From positions 41,880-105,879 of the forward strand of contig CAIUDG010000035.1 of assembly GCA_903897925.1 (NCBI GenBank): 64,000 nt of DNA. Direction: 5' to 3'. A program made the translations under genes and the position numbers. Under the pieces are notes generated by a model. The model ran no database searches. It was not told where the DNA came from and saw nothing but the letters and a program-made list of their open reading frames with translations. This document shows positions 19,445 through 28,988 of this stretch, piece by piece; the first letter of the stretch is position 1; every line of letters starts with the position of its first letter. The DNA comes from an uncultured beta proteobacterium. Its GTDB lineage: Bacteria; Pseudomonadota; Gammaproteobacteria; Burkholderiales; Burkholderiaceae_C.

Positions 19445-20410
19445 ATGGCCAAGGCGCGTTCGCAACACCTGGAATTTGCTCCGCCAGCGACCCCCGGTCT
19501 GCTGCGCTCAGTGGCGCTGGCGCTGCTGGCGCACGGCCTGCTGCTGATGGTGTTGACGGTAGGCATCCAGTGGAAGCACGACAGTGTGCAGGAAACCGTG
19601 GAAGCCGAACTCTGGTCATCGATTCCGGTCCCCGCCGCGGCCCCGGCACCACTCGAAGAAACACCAGCACCCGCCGAACCGGCACCCGAAACTCCTCCTC
19701 CGCCACCACCACCACCGGTACCGGTGGTCCAGCCAGACCTGGCCGCCGAAGCGGCCATCGCCACCGCCCGTGCCAAGGCCGAACGGCTGAAAGAAGAAAA
19801 AGCCGCACAAGCAAAAGCGGAGCTGGCCAAAGCCCTGAAAGATAAGGCGCTGAAAGACAAGCTGGCCAAGGAAAAACTGGCGAAAGAGAAGCTTGCCAAG
19901 GAACAGGCGGCACAGGAAAAGCTCGCTGCCGAGAAAGCCGCGAAGGACAAACTGAGCAAACAGCAAGCCGACAGCAAATCGCAAAAAGAGCAGAAGCGCA
20001 AACAGGAACTGGCCGACGCCAAGGCCGCCAAGCAGCTGGACGATTTGCGTGCGCAAAATCTCAAACGCATTGCCGGCATGGCCGGAATGGGCGGCAACGG
20101 CGCCGCCAATTCGACCAGCACCTCGCTCAAGGGCTCCGGCCCCTCGGCCGGCTATGCCGGACGCATTGTGGCGCGCATCAAGCCCAATATTGTGTTCACC
20201 GACGACCTGCGCAGCAATCCGCGCGTGGAGGTGGAAATTCGCATCTCGCCCAGCGGCGACATTCTGAGCACCCGCATCACACAGAGCAGCGGCGTCCAGT
20301 CCTGGGACGATGCCGTGGTGCGCGCGATTCAAAAGACCGAAGTCCTGCCCAAGGACATCGACGGCAGCATTCCGACCTCGATGCAGATCGGCTTCCGACC
20401 CAAAGACTGA
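19445..20410 (+). CDS. tolA: Tol-Pal system protein TolA
   Basis: 321 residues from ATG 19445 (a GTG one codon upstream is possible). It has a basic N terminus, one transmembrane helix (about 18-38, LLRSVALALLAHGLLLMVLTV), a Pro-rich stretch, a long Lys/Ala/Glu-rich helix (about 100-205) as in TolA domain II, and a TonB_C-like C-terminal domain (VEVEIRISPSGDILSTRITQSSG). It spans the periplasm between TolQR and TolB/Pal. tolB and pal do not follow; the next genes are convergent. Confidence 0.93.
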   Translation: MAKARSQHLEFAPPATPGLLRSVALALLAHGLLLMVLTVGIQWKHDSVQETVEAELWSSIPVPAAAPAPLEETPAPAEPAPETPPPPPPPPVPVVQPDLAAEAAIATARAKAERLKEEKAAQAKAELAKALKDKALKDKLAKEKLAKEKLAKEQAAQEKLAAEKAAKDKLSKQQADSKSQKEQKRKQELADAKAAKQLDDLRAQNLKRIAGMAGMGGNGAANSTSTSLKGSGPSAGYAGRIVARIKPNIVFTDDLRSNPRVEVEIRISPSGDILSTRITQSSGVQSWDDAVVRAIQKTEVLPKDIDGSIPTSMQIGFRPKD

Positions 20411-20412
20411 TC

Positions 20413-20682
20413 TCAGCGCTTGCTGGCGGGCCGGTGCAGGGTAATGGTCTGCACCCGATCTGCGGACCTCGCTACTGCCGGAGCAGCGCGGTCACAGCCG
20501 CTGCAGCCACACGCCGAATTGACCTGGCTGGCGGCCTGCAGCCGCGTGCGCAGGCGACCGGGCATGGGCACATGCAACAGACCTCGCGCCAGCGCCCGGC
20601 GCAGCGCCTGCGGTGCCAGCGTCCAGAGCGCATAGGCCCCGCTCACCAGCACGGCACAGGCGACGATCAGGCTTTGTGCCAT
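20413..20682 (-). CDS. small Cys-rich membrane protein downstream of feoB
   Basis: 89 residues from ATG 20682. One N-terminal transmembrane helix (MAQSLIVACAVLVSGAYALWTL) precedes a basic region and a Cys cluster CGCSGC near residue 60. It starts 4 bp after the feoB stop, so it is almost certainly in the feo operon. It resembles the small FeoB-associated Cys-rich membrane proteins that take the place of FeoC in many bacteria. The Cys cluster could bind a metal or an Fe-S cluster; that is inference. Confidence 0.72.
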   Translation of the reverse strand: MAQSLIVACAVLVSGAYALWTLAPQALRRALARGLLHVPMPGRLRTRLQAASQVNSACGCSGCDRAAPAVARSADRVQTITLHRPASKR

Positions 20683-20686
20683 TGCC

Positions 20687-22567
20687 TTAAAACACCCACA
20701 AGGCGGCGTGGTACACCAGAAATGCGGCGACATAGGCCAGCACAAACTGGTAGCCCGCCATGATCAGCGGATAACGCCAGGAATTGGTTTCACGCCGTAC
20801 CACGGCCAAGGTCGACAGGCATTGCGGCGCGAACACATACCAGGCCAGCAAGGCGTAGGCGGTGGCGATTGACCAGCCCGCGGCGATTACTGGCGACAGC
20901 GCCTCTTCCATGCCGTCATGGGCGGCAGACAAGGAATACACCGTACCCAGCGCCCCCACCGCCACCTCACGTGCGGCCAGCCCCGGAACCAGAGCAATGC
21001 AAATCTGCCAGTTGAAGCCGATAGGCGCAAACAGGACTTCCAACCCACGCCCCAGAATGCCGGCAATGCTGTACTGAATGGCCGGCCCCTGCGAGACGTC
21101 CCAGCCCTGTGGCGGGCCTGGATAAGTGGAGAAGAACCAGAGAATCACCATCAGTGAAAAGATGATGCCGCCGACGCGGCGCAAGAAGATGGCGGCGCGC
21201 TCCCACAAGCCCAGCGCCAGATTGCGAACACTGGGCGCACGGTAGGGCGGCAACTCCAGCATCAGGGGCTGGTAGCTGGTTTTCATCCAGTAACGCTTCA
21301 TGCACCAGGCCACCGCCATGGCGCCGGCGACGCCCGCGACGTACAGCACAAACAGGGTCAGACCGCGCACATTGAACCAGCCGACGCTGCCTTCGGGCAC
21401 AAAGGCGCCGATCAGCAGTGCATAAACCGGCAGGCGTGCCGAACAAGTCATCAGCGGCGCGACCATGATGGTCGCCAGACGGTCTTTCCAGTTGGCGATG
21501 GTGCGCGTGGCCATGATGCCGGGTATGGCGCAGGCAAAACTCGACAGCAGCGGAATGAAGGCGCGACCGGACAGGCCGACACTGCCCATGAGGCGGTCCA
21601 GCAGAAAGGCCGCACGCGGCAGGTAGCCAGAGTCTTCCAGCAGCAAAATGAAAAAGAACAGGATCAGAATCTGCGGCAAAAACACCAGCACACCTCCGAC
21701 CCCGGCCAGCACACCGTCGACCAGCAGACTGCGCAGCGGCCCTTCGGCCATATGGCCCTGGACCCAGTCACTGGCCGCTGCAACCGCTGCCTGTATGGCA
21801 TCCATGGGCACCGAAGCCCAGGAAAACACCGCCTGAAAGATGAGAAACAGCACCACCGCCAGCAGCATCAGTCCCCAGACCGGGTGCATTACCACCGCAT
21901 CCAGGCGGTACTGGAAACGTGCCAGTGTGGGAAGCTTGGGCGCCACCAGCGCCAGGATGCGGCGCACCTCGCGCTGCAGTTCTGCCGCGCTTTGCGTCGG
22001 TGCTGCAAGGTCCTGCCCTGGCACCGGCTCCAGCGCCGACGGTGCCAGCCGCTCGAGCTGCTCGAGCAGGGCGCTGTGGCCGTTTTGCTTCACCGCCACG
22101 GTTTCCACCACCGGGCAGCCCAACTCCTGGGCCAACCGGGGTACGTCGATCACCAAGCCATTGGCGCGCGCCACATCGGCCATATTGAGCGCCACCAGCA
22201 TCGGCTTGCCCAGCGTGCGCAATTCCAGCACCAGGCGCAGGTTCATGCGCAGATTGGTGGCGTCGACCACCGCCACAATGGCGTCCGGCGCGGCTTCGCC
22301 ATGGCGCAGGCCGAGCAGCACTTCGAGTGTGACCTGCTCGTCGGGCGTGGCCGGTTTCAGGCTGTATGCGCCCGGCAGGTCAACCACCGACAGCGTGCGG
22401 CCATTGGACAAACGCGCCTGACCCAGCTTGCGCTCGACCGTAACGCCGGCGTAATTGGCGACTTTCTGGCGTGCGCCAGTGAGCAGATTGAACAGGGCCG
22501 ACTTGCCGCAATTGGGGTTGCCCACCAGGGCAATCGCCTGGATGGGGGAACTGGTTGCGCGGCTCAT
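20687..22567 (-). CDS. feoB: ferrous iron transporter FeoB
   Basis: 626 residues. The cytoplasmic G domain (about 10-175) has G1 GNPNCGKSALFN, a switch region NYAGVTVERK, DLPGAYSL and NMADV. After a linker, the membrane domain has about eight to ten helices, including paired gate regions GVLVFLPQILILFFFILLLEDSGYL and FACAIPGIMATRTI. It imports Fe(II) through the inner membrane. The start overlaps feoA by four bases. It is slightly short compared with E. coli FeoB (773) but complete for the core family. Confidence 0.96.
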   Translation of the reverse strand: MSRATSSPIQAIALVGNPNCGKSALFNLLTGARQKVANYAGVTVERKLGQARLSNGRTLSVVDLPGAYSLKPATPDEQVTLEVLLGLRHGEAAPDAIVAVVDATNLRMNLRLVLELRTLGKPMLVALNMADVARANGLVIDVPRLAQELGCPVVETVAVKQNGHSALLEQLERLAPSALEPVPGQDLAAPTQSAAELQREVRRILALVAPKLPTLARFQYRLDAVVMHPVWGLMLLAVVLFLIFQAVFSWASVPMDAIQAAVAAASDWVQGHMAEGPLRSLLVDGVLAGVGGVLVFLPQILILFFFILLLEDSGYLPRAAFLLDRLMGSVGLSGRAFIPLLSSFACAIPGIMATRTIANWKDRLATIMVAPLMTCSARLPVYALLIGAFVPEGSVGWFNVRGLTLFVLYVAGVAGAMAVAWCMKRYWMKTSYQPLMLELPPYRAPSVRNLALGLWERAAIFLRRVGGIIFSLMVILWFFSTYPGPPQGWDVSQGPAIQYSIAGILGRGLEVLFAPIGFNWQICIALVPGLAAREVAVGALGTVYSLSAAHDGMEEALSPVIAAGWSIATAYALLAWYVFAPQCLSTLAVVRRETNSWRYPLIMAGYQFVLAYVAAFLVYHAALWVF

Positions 22568-22857
22568 GGCGCGTCCACCGCGTCGGCACAGGCGGCGCGC
22601 GCTACAGCGGCTTCGCTTTCGGTGTGCACTTCAATACATTGGGCTTCGACCAGGCGCAAGGCAAACATGGTCTCGCCGACCTGCACCGCCAGGGGTTCAC
22701 GACCGCCAGGGCCACGGCGCAGCATGCGCACCGGCTCACCGGCGATAAAGCCCAGCTCTTCCAGCCGGCGCAGCGTCTGCGCATCAACTTCCGGAGCAAC
22801 GCGGGCAAAGCCCGTAACCAACGCATGACCACCATTGGCCAGCTGTGACAAAAGCAT
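22564..22857 (-). CDS. feoA: ferrous iron transport protein A
   Basis: 97 residues with an SH3-like FeoA domain: VAPEVDAQTLRRLEELGFIAGEPVRMLRRGPGG region, then EPLAVQVGETMFALRL. The C-terminal extension is Ala/Glu-rich. FeoA supports FeoB activity. It is first in the feoA-feoB-Cys-rich operon, with a Fur-like palindrome about 37 bp upstream. Confidence 0.93.
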   Translation of the reverse strand: MLLSQLANGGHALVTGFARVAPEVDAQTLRRLEELGFIAGEPVRMLRRGPGGREPLAVQVGETMFALRLVEAQCIEVHTESEAAVARAACADAVDAP

Positions 22858-22893
22858 AGCAACCCTTTCAGATCCCAGACAGATCCCAAATCC

Positions 22894-22914
22894 AAATGCG
22901 AGTGTATCTCATTT
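22894..22914. promoter_or_regulatory. Fur-box-like palindrome upstream of feoA
   Basis: A 21-bp imperfect palindrome with arms AAATGNGA and TCNCATTT; 14 of 21 positions match the reverse complement. It lies in the AT-rich promoter region 37 bp before the feoA start, in the spacer between feoA and the dnaE 3' end. The shape fits a Fur site and the genes are classical Fur targets, but this is by eye. Confidence 0.5.
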
Positions 22915-22952
22915 AGATTTAAGTAAGGCTTTTCCAATTGTTCGAAAAGTGC

Positions 22953-25900
22953 TTATTCGTAAGCAATCAGCACCTCGCCCTGTGCTGCCTGGGCGCGCCA
23001 GCCGGCAAGCGCTGCGTCGCTCGGATAAAAGCGTGCCTCCTCACCCAGGGCCAGCTGGGCCTGCACGCCAACGCAGCCATCGACCGGCTCGGCGACCCGG
23101 CGTTCCAGGTTCAGCCGCACTGCCAGGCCGCGCACCAGTTCGCCTTGCTCAGACTGCTCGCGCTGCGCCGGAAACTCTTTCAGCAGGCGTGCCACATCGG
23201 GCGCCTTGCCGTTCACCGTGACGCGCAAATACTTGCCAAAGCGGCAACGCGCCTGTTCCAGGCTCCAGAGCTGCTGCACTGTGAACTGCATGCCGCCGGA
23301 AAACCGGTCCGGCTGGGCCTTGCCCATGGCGATGATCAACTCATCGTCCTTGAGCAGGTTTTTGTAGGTTGTGAGCAGGTTTTCGTCGGCGCGCGCTTCG
23401 ATGGTGGCGGACTTGTCGTCCAGCTTGAACAGGCCAAGCTTGCCGCGCTGGCCATTGATGACGCGCAGATCGGTAACGATGCCGGCCAGCAACTGCGGTT
23501 CGCGCGTGTCCAGCACATCTTCCACCGAGCGCTTGGCAAAACGCCGCACTTCGCTCACGACCTCGTCAAACAAATGGCCCGACAAATAAAAGCCGATGGC
23601 GGTTTTTTCCTGCGTCAGGCGCTCTTTCACGCCCCAGGGCAAGGCATCGACCAGGTCAGGTTCCTGGGTGCTGGAGCCGTGTTCGTCGTCGCCCAGGTCG
23701 AACAGGCCTACCTGGTTGGCATTGGCGGTGCAGGCGGCGGCGAAGTCAAAGGCACGGTCGATGGAGGCCACCAGCGCGGCGCGGTTGAGCTGCAGAGTGT
23801 CGAAGGCACCGGCCTTGATCAGCGCCTCAACGCAGCGCTTGTTGATGCGGCTGCGCTCGACCCGGCGGGCAAAGTCAAACAGGCTGGTGAAGGGACCGGC
23901 CTCGGCCGTCGGGCCGCGCCCTTCACGCGCCGCCACTATGGCCTCAATGGCCTGCTCGCCGGTGCCCTTGATGGCGCCCAGACCGTAGCGGATCTGCCGG
24001 TTTGAAATCGGCTCAAACCGGTAGCGTCCACGGTTGATGTTGGGCGGCTCGAATTCGATGCGGAATTTTTCCGCGTCTTCGTACAACACCTTGAGCTTGT
24101 CGGTGTCGTCCATTTCCACCGTCATGTTGGCGCAGAAGAACTCGGCCGTGTAGTGCACCTTGATCCAGGCGGTGTGGTAGGCCAGCAGGGAATAGGCGGC
24201 GGCGTGCGACTTGTTGAAGCCATAGCCGGCAAACTTTTCCATCAAGTCGAAGATTTCGTCGGCTTTCTGTTCCGAGATATCGTTCTTCGCCGCACCAGCG
24301 CGGAAGATGGCGCGGTGCTCGGCCATTTCCTCGGCCTTTTTCTTGCCCATGGCGCGGCGCAGCATGTCGGCGCCACCGAGCGAATAGCCGCCCAGAATCT
24401 GCGCCGTCTGCATCACCTGTTCCTGATAGACCATGATGCCGTAGGTTTCCGACAGCATCTCGGCCACCAGCGGGTGCGGGTATTCAATCACCTCGCGCCC
24501 ATGCTTGCGCGCCACGAAGCTCGGAATCAGGTCCATCGGGCCGGGGCGGTACAGGGCGTTCAGCGCAATCAGGTCTTCCAGGCGCGTCGGCTTGGCGTCG
24601 CGCAGCATGCCCTGCATGCCACGGCTTTCAAACTGGAACACGGCTTCGGTGCGACCGTCGGTAAACAGCTGGTAGACCTTGGCGTCGTCCAGCGGCAGGT
24701 TTTCGTAGGCGAAGTTTTCCTGCCCAGGATGGCGCGCGGCAATGAATTCGCGCGCGATTTCCAGAATGGTGAGCGTGGCCAGGCCCAAGAAGTCGAACTT
24801 CACCAGGCCAATGGCTTCCACGTCGTCCTTGTCGTACTGGCTCACCGCCGACTCGCTGCCGGGTTGCTGGTACAACGGACAGAAGTCGGTCAGCTTGCCC
24901 GGCGCAATCAGCACGCCGCCGGCGTGCATGCCGATATTGCGCGTCATGCCTTCGAGCTTGCGCGCCAGTTCGAGCAAGGTGCGCACGTCTTCTTCCTTGG
25001 CTTCGCGCTCGGCCAGTATTGGCTCGGCCTCGCTGGCGTAGACGTACTTGTCACTCTTCTTGCCGTCGGTCGGCGGCAGCTGCAAGGTGACGTTGGTGCC
25101 AGGCTTGTTCGGGATCAGCTTGCTGATGCCATCGCAAAAGGTGTAGCTCATGTCCAGCACCCGGCCCACGTCGCGCACCACGCCGCGCGCGGCCATGGTG
25201 CCGAAAGTGGCAATCTGGCTCACCGCGTCCTTGCCGTACTTGAGCTTCACATAGTCGATCACCCGGTCCCGGTTGCCCTGGCAGAAGTCGATATCGAAGT
25301 CGGGCATGGAGACCCGTTCCGGGTTCAGGAAACGTTCGAACAGCAGCTTGTATTTGAGCGGGTCGAGATCGGTAATTTTCAGCGCATAGGCGACCAGCGA
25401 ACCGGCGCCGGAACCGCGTCCCGGTCCAACCGGGCACCCGTTGTTCTTGGCCCAGTTGATGAAGTCGCCAACGATCAGGAAGTACCCCGGAAAGCCCATT
25501 TTCAGGATCGTGCCGATTTCGAATTCGAGCCGCTCCAGATAGCGCGGCATCTGCGCCTCGCGCTCGGCTTCCTTCGGGTACAGGTGCAGCATGCGCTCCT
25601 TCAGCCCTTCGTGCGAGGCATAGCGGAAATAGGCTTCCGGCGTCATGCGCTCACCATTGACTTCGGGCGTGGGGAAGTCGGGCAACTGCGGCTTGCCCAG
25701 CACCAGGGTCAGGCTGCAGCGCTTGGCAATTTCCAGCGTGTTGGCCAGCGCCGAAGGCAGGTCGGAAAACAAGGCCTGCATCTGCTCGCTGGACTTGAAA
25801 TACTGTTCCCGGGTAAAGCGGCGCACGCGCTTGGCGTTGCCCAGGATTTCGCCGTCGGCAATGCAGACGCGCGCCTCGTGGGCTTCAAAATCGTCCGGCG

Positions 25901-26519
25901 TGGCGAACTGGATCGGGTGCGTGGCCACCACCGGCAAACCGATGCGCGCGGCCAGCTGCACGGCGGCAATCACATGGGCTTCATCGTCGCTGCGACCGGC
26001 ACGTTGCAGCTCAATGTAAAAACGGTGCGGAAAAATACCCGCCAGCTGCAAGGCCACCGCATGGGCCCGGCTGGTGTCGCCCTGCACCAGGGCCTGGCCA
26101 ACCGCCCCGGCCTGGGCGCCCGACAAGGCAATCAGACCGGCGTTGAGTTCCTGCAACCAGGCCAGCTTCATCACCGCCTGCTGCTTGCCGCCGGTGATCA
26201 TCACGTTCTGGGTATACCCGCGCGCAATCAGTTCGGACAGGTTCAGATAGCCCTGCTTGTTCTGCACCAGCAAAATCATGCGCGAACTGGCGCTGGCATC
26301 ACCGCCCAGGCCTTCCAGCACGATTTCCGCCCCCAGCACTGGCTTCACGCCCTTGCCACGGGCTTCCTTGTAGAGCTTGAGGGCGCCAAACAGATTGTTC
26401 AGATCGGTGATGGCCAGCGCCGGCTGGCCAAAACGGGCCGCCGCAGCGACCACCTCATCGATACGGCAGGTGGAATCCACCACGGAAAACTCGGTGTGAA
26501 GGCGCAGATGTACGAACAT
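22953..26519 (-). CDS. dnaE: DNA polymerase III, alpha subunit
   Basis: 1,188 residues, normal for DnaE. It has an N-terminal PHP domain (MFVHLRLHTEFSVVDSTCRIDE), polymerase core with the catalytic PDFDIDFCQGNRDRVIDY and SGAGSLVAYAL, thumb/fingers region (NRSHAAAYSL-type segment NKSHAAAYSLLAYHTAW) and C-terminal OB/tau-binding region. Replicative polymerase of the chromosome. It stands alone between feoA and a flavodoxin-like gene. Confidence 0.97.
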   Translation of the reverse strand: MFVHLRLHTEFSVVDSTCRIDEVVAAAARFGQPALAITDLNNLFGALKLYKEARGKGVKPVLGAEIVLEGLGGDASASSRMILLVQNKQGYLNLSELIARGYTQNVMITGGKQQAVMKLAWLQELNAGLIALSGAQAGAVGQALVQGDTSRAHAVALQLAGIFPHRFYIELQRAGRSDDEAHVIAAVQLAARIGLPVVATHPIQFATPDDFEAHEARVCIADGEILGNAKRVRRFTREQYFKSSEQMQALFSDLPSALANTLEIAKRCSLTLVLGKPQLPDFPTPEVNGERMTPEAYFRYASHEGLKERMLHLYPKEAEREAQMPRYLERLEFEIGTILKMGFPGYFLIVGDFINWAKNNGCPVGPGRGSGAGSLVAYALKITDLDPLKYKLLFERFLNPERVSMPDFDIDFCQGNRDRVIDYVKLKYGKDAVSQIATFGTMAARGVVRDVGRVLDMSYTFCDGISKLIPNKPGTNVTLQLPPTDGKKSDKYVYASEAEPILAEREAKEEDVRTLLELARKLEGMTRNIGMHAGGVLIAPGKLTDFCPLYQQPGSESAVSQYDKDDVEAIGLVKFDFLGLATLTILEIAREFIAARHPGQENFAYENLPLDDAKVYQLFTDGRTEAVFQFESRGMQGMLRDAKPTRLEDLIALNALYRPGPMDLIPSFVARKHGREVIEYPHPLVAEMLSETYGIMVYQEQVMQTAQILGGYSLGGADMLRRAMGKKKAEEMAEHRAIFRAGAAKNDISEQKADEIFDLMEKFAGYGFNKSHAAAYSLLAYHTAWIKVHYTAEFFCANMTVEMDDTDKLKVLYEDAEKFRIEFEPPNINRGRYRFEPISNRQIRYGLGAIKGTGEQAIEAIVAAREGRGPTAEAGPFTSLFDFARRVERSRINKRCVEALIKAGAFDTLQLNRAALVASIDRAFDFAAACTANANQVGLFDLGDDEHGSSTQEPDLVDALPWGVKERLTQEKTAIGFYLSGHLFDEVVSEVRRFAKRSVEDVLDTREPQLLAGIVTDLRVINGQRGKLGLFKLDDKSATIEARADENLLTTYKNLLKDDELIIAMGKAQPDRFSGGMQFTVQQLWSLEQARCRFGKYLRVTVNGKAPDVARLLKEFPAQREQSEQGELVRGLAVRLNLERRVAEPVDGCVGVQAQLALGEEARFYPSDAALAGWRAQAAQGEVLIAYE

Positions 26520-26563
26520 GCCAGGATTGTAGGGACTGGCCCGCCCCGCCCCACCCCGTTTAC

Positions 26564-27124
26564 TCAGTCGCTGGCAGAAACTTTTTGTGCCAATTTCGCG
26601 ATCCGCGCGCCAAACAGGCGACCGGTTTCCAGATCGCCCGGATTCATGTCGGCAGCACCCGCATCACCCGCCACCTGGGCCATCGGACCGCCGTTGGAGG
26701 CCAGGTAGTTGATGTCGCTGCGCTGCGAGGCCCGGGTGTTGTTGTACATCTGGCCGGTGCCGGCCCAGACGCCGCCGTGCTGCATCGCCAGTGTCATCAG
26801 GTAGTTGAGGGTGGACTGCTTGTCGCCGTTGAGGTTGGCGCTGACCGTGAAGCCGCCAAAAATCTTGTCTTTCCAGGCCTGGGTGTACCAAGGCTTGGAC
26901 GAGGCATCGGCAAATTTCTTGAACTGCCAGCTGACCGAACCCATATAGGTCGGCGAACCAAAAATAATGCCGTCGGCCGCCGCCAGGGCATCCCAGCCGC
27001 CTTCGGGCAAATTGCCATCGGCATCAATTTCCAGCAGTTGCGCCTGGGCCCCCTGGGCCACCGATTGCGCCATGCGCTGGGTATGCCCGTAACCGGAATG
27101 GAACACGACGACGACTTTTGCCAT
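26564..27124 (-). CDS. flavodoxin-family NAD(P)H:quinone reductase-like protein
   Basis: 186 residues. It has the FMN phosphate loop FHSGYGHTQRMAQSV at the N terminus, GIIFGSPTYMGSVSWQFKKF in the second loop and GGFTVSANLNGDKQSTL after it, as in WrbA/flavodoxin-like FMN proteins. It probably reduces quinones or other electrophiles with NAD(P)H. It lies 32 bp downstream of the pirin gene on the same strand, so both probably answer to the divergent LysR regulator. Confidence 0.85.
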   Translation of the reverse strand: MAKVVVVFHSGYGHTQRMAQSVAQGAQAQLLEIDADGNLPEGGWDALAAADGIIFGSPTYMGSVSWQFKKFADASSKPWYTQAWKDKIFGGFTVSANLNGDKQSTLNYLMTLAMQHGGVWAGTGQMYNNTRASQRSDINYLASNGGPMAQVAGDAGAADMNPGDLETGRLFGARIAKLAQKVSASD

Positions 27125-27156
27125 GAAATAACTCCTTGATGAAAAACTGTGGGCGC

Positions 27157-27855
27157 TCAGGGGCGCAGATCGAACACCAGAACTTCGGCCGCACGGCCCT
27201 GCTCAAGCCGGATCAGGGTCTCATTCTCCAACATGGCGGCGTCCCCCGCGGCCAGCACCTGGCCATTGACCTGCAGGCTGCCGCGCACCAGATGCACATA
27301 AGCCTTGCGCTCAGGCGCCAAGCGCAGCTCGGCCACCTGGTCGCCGTCCAGTAGCGCGTTGTACAGGCGCGCATCGGCGTGGATGTCCACCGCGCCGCCC
27401 TCGCCGACCGGTGCCGCCAGCAAGCGCAGCACACCGTCGCGCTCCAGCGCAGCGCAGGATTTTTGCTGGTAGCCCGGCGTGATGCCGGCCTGGTCCGGCG
27501 CAATCCAGATTTGGAAAAAATGCGTGGTCTGGTCGGGCGCATGGTTGAACTCGCTGTGCCGCACGCCGCTGCCGGCACTCATGCGCTGCACATCGCCCGC
27601 CGGTATGTCCTGCACATGGCCCATGCTGTCCTGGTGCGCCAGCGTACCGGACAACACGTAGCTGATGATTTCCATATCACGGTGGCCGTGCGTGCCAAAG
27701 CCGGTACCTGCCGCCACCCGGTCTTCGTTGATGACGCGCAGATTGCCCCAGCCCATGTACTGCGGGTCGTAATACCCGGCAAAGGAAAAGCTGTGGAAGG
27801 ACTTCAGCCAGCCATGGTCGGCGTAGCCACGTTCGGAGGATTTGCGCAGTGTCAT
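27157..27855 (-). CDS. pirin family protein (YhhW-type)
   Basis: 232 residues from ATG 27855, preceded by GGAG at five bases; this matches the length of E. coli YhhW. A bicupin: the first cupin has the metal motif FGTHGHRDMEI with two His and one Glu, and later SGVRHSEFNH supplies the fourth ligand. Some members have quercetin 2,3-dioxygenase activity. Longer starts up to 27915 are possible but would reach toward the divergent gene. Confidence 0.88.
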   Translation of the reverse strand: MTLRKSSERGYADHGWLKSFHSFSFAGYYDPQYMGWGNLRVINEDRVAAGTGFGTHGHRDMEIISYVLSGTLAHQDSMGHVQDIPAGDVQRMSAGSGVRHSEFNHAPDQTTHFFQIWIAPDQAGITPGYQQKSCAALERDGVLRLLAAPVGEGGAVDIHADARLYNALLDGDQVAELRLAPERKAYVHLVRGSLQVNGQVLAAGDAAMLENETLIRLEQGRAAEVLVFDLRP

Positions 27856-27945
27856 CATGGCTCCACTGTAGAACCGGGCGGGCGGGCCAACATCCACGCT
27901 GATTGATGGCATCATTCAAAGCGTTTCAACTTAAATGGCAGCACC

Positions 27946-28887
27946 ATGCAAAACGCACGCGATGTCCTGACCCCCGACGCCCTCTCCATGCTACAAACCA
28001 TCGCCCGCGCTGGCAGTTTTGCCGCCGCCGCGCGCGATATGGGCATGGTGCCCAGCGCGCTGACCTACCGGGTCCGGCAAATCGAGGACGCCCTCGATGT
28101 GCTGCTGTTCGACCGCAGTTCGCGCCAGGCCCGCGTCACACCGGCCGGTGCCGAACTGCTGCGCGAAGGCCAGCGCCTGCTCGGCGAAATCGACGCCGTG
28201 GCGAACCGGGTGCGGCGCATCGCCACCGGCTGGGAGTCGCAGTTCACGATTGCCGTGGACACGGTGATTTCCAAAACCATCATGATGGAGCTCTGCGAGG
28301 CCTTCTACCACCTGTCACCGCCGACCCACATCAAGCTGCGCGACGAAACCCTCTCGGGCACCCTGGAAGCGCTGACCTCGGGCCAGGCCGACCTGGCCAT
28401 CGGCGTGGCACCGGACTCCGGCAACATGGCCGGCGTGCACACCAAGCCATTGGGCCTGATCAACTTTGTCTACGCCGTGGCACCGCACCATCCGCTGGCC
28501 CAGGCCGCCGAGCCGCTGAGCGATGAATTGATCCAGCAACACCGCGGCGTGGCCGTGGCCGACTCGGTGCAGCGCGGCGGCGGCCTGAGTTTTGGCATTT
28601 TCAGTGGCCAGGATGTGTTCACCGTAGCCAGCATGCAGGCCAAACTGGAAGCCCAGTTGCGCGGCATGGGCGGCGGCAATCTGCCGCTGTGCATGGCCAG
28701 CAGATACATCGACAGCGGCCGCCTGGTGGTGAAAAAAACCGAACGCGCCAAGCGCCAGGTCACCACCCACTACGCTTGGCGCAGCGTCGCTGGTGCCACG
28801 CCAGGCCGGGCCATGCAGTGGTGGCTGGCGCAGCTGGAAAGCCCGGCCACACGCAGCGCCTTGCTGGAGCGCCATGGCAGCGCCTGA
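27946..28887 (+). CDS. LysR-family transcriptional regulator
   Basis: 313 residues. N-terminal winged helix-turn-helix (ALSMLQTIARAGSFAAAARDMGMVPSALTYRVRQIE) and a C-terminal substrate-binding domain. It is divergent from the pirin-flavodoxin pair with 90 bp between starts, the standard position for a regulator of that pair. The effector is unknown. Confidence 0.92.
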   Translation: MQNARDVLTPDALSMLQTIARAGSFAAAARDMGMVPSALTYRVRQIEDALDVLLFDRSSRQARVTPAGAELLREGQRLLGEIDAVANRVRRIATGWESQFTIAVDTVISKTIMMELCEAFYHLSPPTHIKLRDETLSGTLEALTSGQADLAIGVAPDSGNMAGVHTKPLGLINFVYAVAPHHPLAQAAEPLSDELIQQHRGVAVADSVQRGGGLSFGIFSGQDVFTVASMQAKLEAQLRGMGGGNLPLCMASRYIDSGRLVVKKTERAKRQVTTHYAWRSVAGATPGRAMQWWLAQLESPATRSALLERHGSA

Positions 28888-28988
28888 ACCGCCGGCCACG
28901 CGTGTGGCCGCAGCAGAGAAAGCGCCAAACTTGCCAATGCCGGGTCTGGCCTGGGGTATAACGCCTAACAAACACCGGAGTAATGTGC

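Noticed and set aside
24153..26708. 851-codon plus-strand frame opposite dnaE
   Set aside because: Antisense shadow of a fully recognisable dnaE with intact catalytic motifs.
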